From Harmothoe impar (taxonomy: Eukaryota > Annelida > Polychaeta > Phyllodocida > Polynoidae), in NCBI GenBank assembly GCA_947462335.1, contig OX381714.1, positions 22,168,618 to 22,232,617 of the forward strand: DNA of 64,000 bases, given 5' to 3'. Positions 55,995 to 64,000 of the stretch are shown in pieces. Under the pieces are notes generated by a model. The model searched no databases. It worked only from the letters and a program-made list of their open reading frames with translations, and was not told where the DNA came from. A program made the translations under genes and the position numbers. The stretch's first letter is position 1. Each line of letters starts with the position of its first letter.

Positions 55995-56411
55995 GTTGGT
56001 TCTTAGACCACTGTAACCTTTACTTCAGCTGACAGTGAACCTCACTGCTGTGTCATTTTCAGTATTTGTCATGGTTTAGCTGAAGCGAAACTGAGAGCCA
56101 ATAATTTATATATTGTGTACGCATCCTATATCGGGCTCGTTGTAATAGTATAGAAATGCAACACTAATATTGATCTAAAATCCGTTGTTCACATGTGGAA
56201 CAACGCCGCTTTGTGAAAGCTGAGCTCTACTATTGATGGTATCTCCGACTTGTCTGGACATGGTCGAACATGCATGTTTGGAAAATTCACGGACTAAGTT
56301 TAAAAAATGAATTGTGACACTGGCTAGGTAGCAGAACTTATTTCAGTCTCAGCCCTAAATTCCCTTTCATGGTCACATGACATGTTTTTATGTTCTAGAA
56401 ATTTACCTTAT
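55995..56411. promoter_or_regulatory. 5' flank of Grl-D, conserved with Grl-C
   Basis: TTGATCTAAAATCCGTT (56166) and ACTATTGATGGT (56230) recur in the same order upstream of Grl-C (48690-48760). They could be shared promoter elements or simply recent duplication. No TATA box is recognised. Confidence 0.35.
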
Positions 56412-58570
56412 AAGCCTGGGCTCCACTAGGGCTCCACAGGTCTCTGCGAAACGATGCGAACTTTTTTATGTTTTGTTTTGCGCATTTCACTTCATTTCGC
56501 ATCATTTCGCAGCAGTGTCGCCGAGTTTGTCACCTTGTTCCTGGCGTTACTTAGGGTGACATGAACGCGAAATGAAGCGAAATGCGCAAAACAAAACATA
56601 AAAAAGATCGCATCGTTTCGCAGAGACCTGAGACCTGTGTCGCCCTACTGCAGCCTGGGCTATAGCCTGGGCTCCACAAGGGCGACACACCTACCTGCGA
56701 AACGTTGCGATCCTTTCAGTGTTGTCTTTTGACATATTTTGCTACATTTCGCCTGCTACTGGCGTTACATACGGCAACACTGCCGCGAAATTAGGCGAAA
56801 TGTAGCGATCTTTTCCAGAACAAAAGAATAAAAGAATGCCACGTTTCGCAGTGATCAGTGTCGCTGTAGTGGAGTCCGGCCTTAAGCCCGAAATCGTTGC
56901 GTTAAAACGGTATCGCTACTGTGCCGGGCCGATTTCGTCGCTATTTCGTCCTGCCGCCCCTTTTTCGCGCCTGTGCCGCCAAAGTCCACGGCGTTCCCGG
57001 GGCGAAATCGGCGTGGCAGAGCAGCGATACCGTCCACGGCGGCAGGAACACATAATATCCTGCGTTAAAACTGTATAGCCCAGACTCCACTAGGGCGGCA
57101 CAGTGTCCTGCGAAACGGAGCGATCTTTTTTTATGTTTTGATTTGCACATTTTGCTTCATTTTGCTTCATTTCGCTTCATTTCGCTGCAGTGTTGCCCTA
57201 GTTATCACCGTGAACAAGGCGACAATCAGGGCGACACTGAGGCGAAATGAGGCGAAATGAAGCGAAATGTGCAAATCAAAACATAAAAAAAGATCGCTCC
57301 GTTCCGCAGGAGACTGTGCCGCCCTAGTGGAGTCCGGGCTTATCGTACGTCTGCCGCCACTATTTCGCCGCTATTTTGCCCGGGTCCACAGCAAAACTGA
57401 CGCGAAATGGAGGCAGCAGAGGTGCGATAACGTTTTAACGCAGGATCCTGTCGCTGTGGACTTTGGGCTTATGTCTTTACTTTTGAAGAGCATGACAACA
57501 TCAAAATACTAAAACGTTCCCACCCAAGTAACTTTCCACACTAGTTTTAGCCACCAGGGGTGCGCGCCATATGACCAAACATCCGAAAACAAGTGATCTA
57601 GCAGTTTTTGATAATAAATAGACCTCTTTCTCAATTCTATTTTTGGTACAGAGCTTAGTTTTTTTATATCAAGTATTGGTGTATAATGCAGGGAATCAAT
57701 AGTTCAGTACAATATGTGCTCTTAAAGTGCATCGTAATCTACCCAATAAGCTCGGACTCCGCTAGGGCGACACAGCTACCTGCGAAACAGGGCGTTCTTA
57801 TAGGTCCTTTGTTCTCAAATATTTCGCCCTGTTTCGCTGTGTTTCGCCCTGAATGTCGCCCTGAATGCCCCCATGAACAGGGCGACATTCAAGGCGAAAC
57901 ACAGGCGAAACGCAGGTGAAATAACGCGAAATGAAGCGATGTTTTCTAGAGCAAAGGATTAAAAGAACGCCACGTTTCGCAGCGACCAGTGTCGCTGTAG
58001 TGGAATCCGGCCTATAAGCCCAAAATCCACAGCGACAAGAACCTGCGTCAGGGGCGTGGGAAGCAGTTTCATAGTAGGGGGGACTGAGGGGTATTTTGAC
58101 CCTTTTTGACCCCGTTTTACTTGACCTTTTTGGTTTGACCTTTTTCGGGGTTGGTCAAAAGTGGGGGGGACATGTCCCCCCCGTCCCCCCCGGTTGCCAC
58201 GCCCCTGTGCGTTAAAACGGTGTCGTCCCTCTGCCACCACTATTTCGCCCTGCCACGCCCTTTTTCGCGCCTATAACGCCGTGGACTTTGGCGGTACAGG
58301 CGCAAAAAGGGCGCAGCAGGGCGAAATAGCGGCGAAATAGTGGTGGCAGAGGGGCGATACCGTTTTAATGCAGGTTCTTGTCGCCATGGATTTAGGCCTA
58401 TACCCTTGGCTCCACTAGGGCGACACAGGTACCTGCGAAACGAAGCGATCTTTTTTTGTGTTTTGATTTGCACAGTTTGCTTCATTTTGCCTGATTTCGC
58501 TTCATTTTGTGGCAGTGTCTTCCTGGGTGTCGCCCTGCTAGTGGCGTTACATAGGGCGTTACATTGGGGT
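56412..58570. repeat. Array of two alternating palindrome families
   Basis: Family A (GGCTCCACTAGGGCGACAC ... CTGCGAAACG ... inverted) occurs at 56412-56662, 56664-56885, 57077-57342, 57745-58016 and half at 58403-58570. Family B (CCACAGCGACAAGAACCTGC ... CGTTAAAACGG ... GGCGAAATAG, inverted) occurs at 56886-57078, 57341-57472 (half) and 58015-58402. The order is A A B A B(half) gap A B A(half). The units are CpG-rich against an AT-rich background. Open frames inside are by-products. Confidence 0.8.
58049..58207. mobile_element. 159-bp MITE nested in a family-B palindrome
   Basis: CAGGGGCGTGG at the left faces CCACGCCCCTG at the right. TGCGT is duplicated on both sides and restores the family-B sequence CTGCGTTAAAACGG when one copy plus the element is removed. 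Very C/G-run-rich inside. Confidence 0.75.
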
Positions 58571-61105
58571 ATATTCCTGCAGGTGGAGCACAGTGCATAA
58601 GCCTAGTTCCCCACCTGTCCACCTGGGGGAGGTTGGTCCCTATGTAACCTGTGGGAGTGTAGTGGGGTCGGGATCCTAATAACGCTGTAGACCTGGGTGT
58701 GTTCCGGCTCGAGCGGGCTACAACCAGGCCGGCAGTCAGGTTATCGGGATCCAGGCTAGTCCCTGTGTTGTAGCAACCAGAAGTAGGGTGGGGAGAATAC
58801 TCAAGGTGGCGCCACCACGCACATGGCAGCCAGAATCTGTGATTAGCTGGTATCCAGGCCTTTGTTATGGCTCTCAGGGATTTCTCATTTGTGTCAGCCT
58901 TGCTTCTTAAATCATGAAAATAGAACTATAATAATGTTATTTTAAGTGCAAGGAACTAGGAAAAGTGACAAGGACATGTATCCCAAAAAAGATTGCGTCA
59001 TGAACATTTTCACCAATAATAGACATATTGCACCTCTATGCATTTATGTAAAAAAAAAGTAACATTGTCCTCCCATAGGGATCCACTCCCTTCAGGTAGT
59101 ATTGTTTGTATAAGTATGCTTATACCACTATAAATCTGAATGAGACTGTAGAATAATAGGACTTTAGAATAATAGTGTTTCCCTCTGGCGGTCACTCCAG
59201 GTATCAAAGCCTGCACTCAAGAGACACCTGGTGCACACCTGTGGCTGGGAAAATCCCTGTCACATCAATGTGGGGCGTAAAGATGAGAGTTGAGACGTCA
59301 GATGTGGTACTTGATATTCTTTATTATTAGTAATATTAATAGCAGAGTACCAGTCGCCAGGGCTCAATGATGTAAGATGGTGGTGGATGATTATGATATT
59401 TCTCCTCCGCCTGCCCGGGGCTTAAGTACAGGTGCCCCGCAGGTGGAGGAGGGAGCCCACGTGACTGGCAGTACATGTAACAGTGGTTTTCATTGGATAA
59501 CAGTGGTTTGACATTTGATTGGTTAATTATATATTCATAGCTTTAACGTGATGATGCACCGGCCTGGAGGTGGGGAGCTTTTCAGTCGGTGCATTATGGG
59601 TAATAGATTATGTCATAGGTAATGTGTACACCTGGGGGCTTTAGCGCCCGCCTCCTGGCGACACCTAACCCTTTGAAGTGGACCGGGGTGCCATGTTGGA
59701 TAGGGGTATACCATTTATATCATTGTTTGTTTGTTTACTGTTAATCCTCGGGCTGGTGTATTGTTTATTGTCCAGGGTTCGAATGTTCGGCCGGTGCCTC
59801 CATGTCTGGGGCCGGCCGTTACATTTGTATAGGTAGGTATGGGTCAGCTTGTGACATATGGATTAATTATGCATGGGGGGATTACTTGGCTTGGCTAAAT
59901 GAGAAATAGATGTATCTGACGTCAGGTGTACTTTGATAGACATATGGATCACAAATATGTATAAAGTATTGTACTTATTATAAATAATAATATGTATGAA
60001 TATTGATAATCATAAATCATAATTATGACATAATATGATGTTATATTACGTAATACATTGGTTGAAGGTAAAATAAGGGGTTTTGTGGCGTGACACACCT
60101 GAAGGACTAGGGTGGGTTGGCTGGACACTGGCCACAACCACACAGGACATGGTACGGTACGCAGCGCAGTAGACGCTGGTAGTGGTTGTACCTACATTGG
60201 ATTGTTTTCTTTTTATATTACTGTATTATGTGTATATACAGCAGGATTACATGTTGGTTCATGACATTAAACACGCCCAAACAATCAGTTAGTCTCATGT
60301 GTTATATTTAAACTACGTACGCTACACAATGCCAGGTTTATGGGAGCAATAAGACACCGATTCGTTGCAGTATAAACATTACCACCAAGCTGCAGCATTG
60401 TTATACATTTATACACTGCGATTTTCAAAAGTTGAAAAATTAATTATGTACATATATATAAACACATATAGATACACAATACAATGTAGTAGCATACCCG
60501 AGGGTCTGCTGTAGCGGAGTTAAACCTGATAAATATATTTCATAATCTTTTCAATAAGGGGTGTTACTAATAGGAGTTTGAGCGTTGGTTAGGCTCCATT
60601 CCTGTCTTCATTATGTGGCATCATAGGAAGAAAGGGGTGTGGTAGCAATGCTGATGCACTGTACTTACCATATGCAATATACTAGTGTCAGCATATAATG
60701 TTGACTTATATAAATATATAATCAGATGTTATTGAGGCACATGCCTGGAGTAGTGCTAGTGCACTATACTCGCAGAACAATATTTCAAGAAATATTAATG
60801 TATTGGTAGCAGTGCTGGTGCACTAAACAGCCATCAAGACAATCACTAGTGAATAATAGTTATGATGATTATAGTAATATTAATAAATTACAAGGAAATG
60901 AATTGAAATGAAATGAGTATGCAAGGATGACATTAAAGACAGGTTCACCTTTGAAACTTATTCTCAGCCAGGGTAGTACTAAGTGGCAATGCTGGTGCAC
61001 TGGACTCACTAGCATACCTTTAACTATAGCAGACTTCAGTGGAGTAGCAGTGCTTGTGCACATGTACTTACTCACACAGACATTATTTTGTAGGTCAAGT
61101 ACTTA
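58571..61105. other. Gene-free region between palindrome array and LINE
   Basis: No gene is recognised. TGTAAC/GTTACA pairs at 59477 and 59819 could bound a solo LTR, but no target duplication supports it. Diverged repeats lie at 60640-61080. Confidence 0.35.
60640..61080. repeat. Diverged GCAGTGCTGGTGCACT repeats next to the LINE 3' end
   Basis: GTAGCAATGCTGATGCACTG (60642), GTAGTGCTAGTGCACTATAC (60753), GTAGCAGTGCTGGTGCACTA (60809), GGCAATGCTGGTGCACTGG (60983) and GTAGCAGTGCTTGTGCACAT (61039) recur at uneven spacing with related downstream sequence. Possibly the LINE 3' UTR. Confidence 0.5.
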
Positions 61106-64000
61106 CTAAACCAGATTATTTTGTCTATTCTTTACATGTATAAAATCCATTTTTTCAATAATTCCTTTGAACTTGATACGAGAGTCAATATTTTGAGTTG
61201 CCAGGTCTAGGGAATTCCAGAGAATGGTACCTCTACGCACAGGAGATTTCTTTACCAGATGTAATTTCAATCTTACTAGTTTAAATCGTACCTTATTCTC
61301 AGCCCTAGTCCTGGGATTTTCAGTAATGATGATGTTGTTTTCTTGTTTGGATAACTGTACATGAGTAACTGGTGATCACGTCTTTTGACCAGTGTTGGAA
61401 TATTGCATTGATCATGAAGGTCAATTTGGGTGATATCCCTGGGGTTCCTAATACGCTGACTCAGCCTTAGGCCACTAAAAAAAAAAGCTGGTTTCTCATC
61501 ACCGTGCGCATCATGAAAATCATGATTTGGGGAATTTTATTTTATTTTTTAAAAATATTTTTAATGAAAAAATGTGTTAAATATTGAGAAATATTGTCAT
61601 ATTTGGTATCAAATTAAAGCTTATACTGTCAGTAATGTAGTGGCCTAGGATATCTTACATTTTCCAACTTCTGTAAATTAATAAACGCTTAAATACTTAT
61701 GTGTGAAATTTGTTCACGGAAAGTCTACATTTTCCTATACATTTTGGCCCCTCAGTAAAAAAAAATAAAAATAAAATAAAAAACGCTCTCATCATATTTT
61801 TCAGTGCTTGGTGATGAGAAACCAGATTTTTTTTTTGAGTGGCCTTATGCCTCTGTTTTGTATAGTCTGAAGGCTCTGTAAATCATGCTGTGTTGCACTA
61901 TCAAGCATGAAACTACAGTATTCTAAGGAAGGTAGTGTACAGTGCTTATATATCTCCAAACAAGTGTCATTATCAATACAGTCCCTAATTCTATGGATTT
62001 TTTTAACCTTATAACCACATTTCTTCCTTATGCCAGAGACATGTTGTTTAAGAGTAAGGTTCTCGTCCAAAGTGACACCTAGATAACAAAAACTTTTGAC
62101 CTTAGCTATGTCGTTGGTGTCAATTTGCAATATGGGGTAAGTGACTGTGTTGGTTTTAGGACGAGTGCCAGAGACCACTTGCATAGTTTTTTCGCTATTT
62201 GATGATTAGATCTAAATCAGGCTGTCCAATTAATGCTAATTCAGCTGCTGTTCTACCTTCAGTTATCATAACTGCATCATCAGCATACAGAATAATTTTA
62301 GAGTTTTCTGCCACATTCAGTAGATCATTTATATAGACAGAGAAAAGTAATGGCCCGAGAATGGAGCCCTGAGGGACTCCGTAGGTGACTCTGATAGCGC
62401 CTGACAGCTTGTCGTTGGCCATGGTACAGTGTATTCTATTGTCTAAATAGCTTTTAAACCGTTAGAGCCAAGTGTACCTAGTTTGTTCAGTAATCTGCCG
62501 TGGTGGACTGTATCAAAGGCTTTCCTCATGTCAATGAAGAGACATGAGGAAAGCCTGCCCCGTCCAATTGACATGTATATGTTTTTGGTCATTTCATGCA
62601 CAGCGTCACTGGTGGATCTACCCGGCATAAACCCATACTGAAACTCAGAAAGTAAATTATTTTCCAACAGATGGTCCATCAGTTGGCTATGTACAACTCT
62701 CTCCATTATTTTGCTTAGTATGGGTAAAAGGGTTATGGGGCGCCAGTTGCTTAGATTCTGCAAATCCCCTTTCTTGGGGATGGGTATGATTGTGCCTTTG
62801 GCCCATTTTCTTGGAAAAATACCTTTGGTCAAGCAATTATCAATTAAGATCTTCAACTGTGGGATTACCATAAGTAGAAAGTCTTTCAGGACTCTGGCAT
62901 TGACATAGTCAACGCCCGATGCTTTCCTGATATTAATTTTCTTAACAAAACCAGTTAGGTCTTTAATAGTGACTTGTCAGAAAAGAAAATCACCTTCATT
63001 ATAGGCTTCATCATTAATGACATCATCCATACTGATGTTGCCATCAAGGTGTCTGAATTTCATTGCCAGGTTATGACCCACATTCCCGTAAAATTCATTG
63101 ATGAAATTGCTAGTATCAGAAATTGGGACTTCTTCCCCATTATTATCCTGTAAATGGATAGTAGTGCTGTCTGATTTCGATGTACCCAAGAGGGAGTTTA
63201 ATGTTGCCCAGAATTTTGCTGGATTGTCCTTATGCTCAGCAACAGATGCTTTAACTTGTCTAGAGAACTCACTATGAATTACCCTATTAGTGGTTGTTCT
63301 AAGTCTCTGAGCTAGTCTGAGATTATCAATATCCATACCCCTTGACCTATGACCCAGCCTATAGGCTTCATTTTTCCTTCTGATCATCTCAATGAGGTCT
63401 GGTGGATACCAGCGTGGGGTATCCTGTCTCACCATGAAGGTTTTAATCGGACAGTTTTCGTCCAAGTACTTCAGCAGGACTTCTTCAAAGAAGTCCCATT
63501 GACTCTCAGGATTGAAAACCGTATTTAGGATGTGCCAGTTCTGCTGATCTGTTACCTCTTCAAGCCTGACAACATGGTGGATTTTATATACCCTACTTGT
63601 GATTTTGGCAACAATTTTAGTTTCTTTTGCATGTTTGAGAACCTCAAAAGTGGGTATGTGATCTGAGAGCAATAAGTTAAGTGTGCCAAAATTAGAGACA
63701 TTTTTACTGTTAGTGTATATTATGATCAATAGAAGTTGCACCCAAAGGATGCAATCTGGAAATACCAGTATTAAGCAGTCGTAGGTGGAAATCTTTCAAG
63801 AGTCCAAATATTTTACTGCACTTCCTACTTTCCCTGTGTACCATGTCAATGTTGCAATCACCAATGACATGTATCTCATGTTTTCTTATGGACCTATGTG
63901 ATAGCACATTATTCATAGTAGTGATGAAATTTGGAAAGCTCTTATTTGGAGGGCGATAGAATGAAATAATTGTCCTAACCCTATTGTCTGTTTTTTTGAT
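61106..64000 (-). mobile_element. Degenerate APE-type LINE (Jockey/CR1-like ORF2), 5' end outside window
   Basis: Non-LTR retrotransposon on the minus strand. The apurinic-type endonuclease end lies at 63700-64000 (FYRPPN, VIGDCNIDM, SIDH). A linker region follows at 62977-63720. Reverse transcriptase lies at 62195-62871 with IIPIPKKGD, FQYGFMPGRST, GVPQGSILGPLLF and catalytic YADD, then the C-terminal region to a stop at 61106 (RRGTILWNSLDL). It is broken by frameshifts near 63722, 62425-62445, 62190 and about 61340, a stop near 62975, and an inserted MITE at 61470-61844. Probably inactive. Clade assignment is approximate without alignment. Confidence 0.85.
61470..61844. mobile_element. 375-bp MITE inside LINE ORF2
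   Basis: GGCCACTAAAAAAAAAAGC then TTTCTCATCACCG at the left faces GGTGATGAGAAACCAG and GAGTGGCC at the right. TTA is duplicated at 61467-61469 and 61845-61847 (PIF/Harbinger-type size). Removing it with one TTA rejoins the LINE frame (RGIR to LSQRIRNP), so it inserted after the LINE. Confidence 0.85.

Noticed and set aside
56836..58600. Small open frames in the palindrome array
   Set aside because: They occur on both strands of palindromes, and their predicted peptides repeat as mirror copies.
59477..59824. Solo LTR bounded by TGTAAC and GTTACA
   Set aside because: No target duplication, primer-binding site or polypurine tract could be seen.

Overview
The window is animal nuclear DNA. It holds spliced genes with long AT-rich non-coding flanks, many small inverted-repeat elements, an APE-type LINE and a Penelope-like remnant. 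Two tandem gene families dominate. I cannot name the species. C2H2 proteins with an N-terminal ZAD-like domain, together with insect-type gustatory-receptor-like (Gr-like) genes and no insect signatures, suggest a non-arthropod, probably marine invertebrate (lophotrochozoan or basal deuterostome). This is inference.

0.8-34 kb: six same-strand C2H2 zinc-finger genes, called ZF1 to ZF6. Each has a single coding exon preceded by a conserved pyrimidine-rich splice acceptor. All share one design: an N-terminal CxxC...CxxC module resembling ZAD, an acidic/Ser-rich linker, one to five AT-hooks (GRPRK), then ten C2H2 fingers ending in an unusual CxC finger, and a Pro/Ala-rich tail. ZF1 has doubled its first six fingers by an exact 513-bp tandem duplication. 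ZF3 has lost most of the AT-hook linker. ZF1/ZF2 and ZF3/ZF4 share near-identical tracts. Decayed finger exons lie 3' of ZF3 and ZF4. The 3' flanks are long (2-4 kb), carry conserved poly(A)-signal blocks and hold many MITE-like elements.

35.8-56 kb: four Gr-like seven-transmembrane genes, called Grl-A to Grl-D, plus a fragmentary pseudogene. Each was assembled here from four exons joined by three phase-0 introns that end just before TM7, the C-terminal intron layout known for the insect Gr family. Grl-A and Grl-B are head to head; Grl-A, C and D are on the minus strand. An inverted-repeat element with a short target duplication interrupts the first exon of Grl-A. Relatives of that element sit in Grl introns. 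Grl-B and Grl-C use a GC splice donor at the position where Grl-A and Grl-D use GT.

50.3-52.5 kb: a TA-flanked inverted-repeat element containing a smaller MITE and a Penelope-type endonuclease tail. A sequence about 330 bp downstream of that tail folds as a type I hammerhead ribozyme.

56.4-58.6 kb: an array of two alternating palindrome families. 61.1-64 kb: a degenerate minus-strand LINE (endonuclease plus reverse transcriptase) running off the window edge, with a younger TTA-flanked MITE inside its reading frame.

No tRNA, rRNA or CRISPR array was seen. All splice sites, 3' ends and functions are read from sequence alone, without transcript data.
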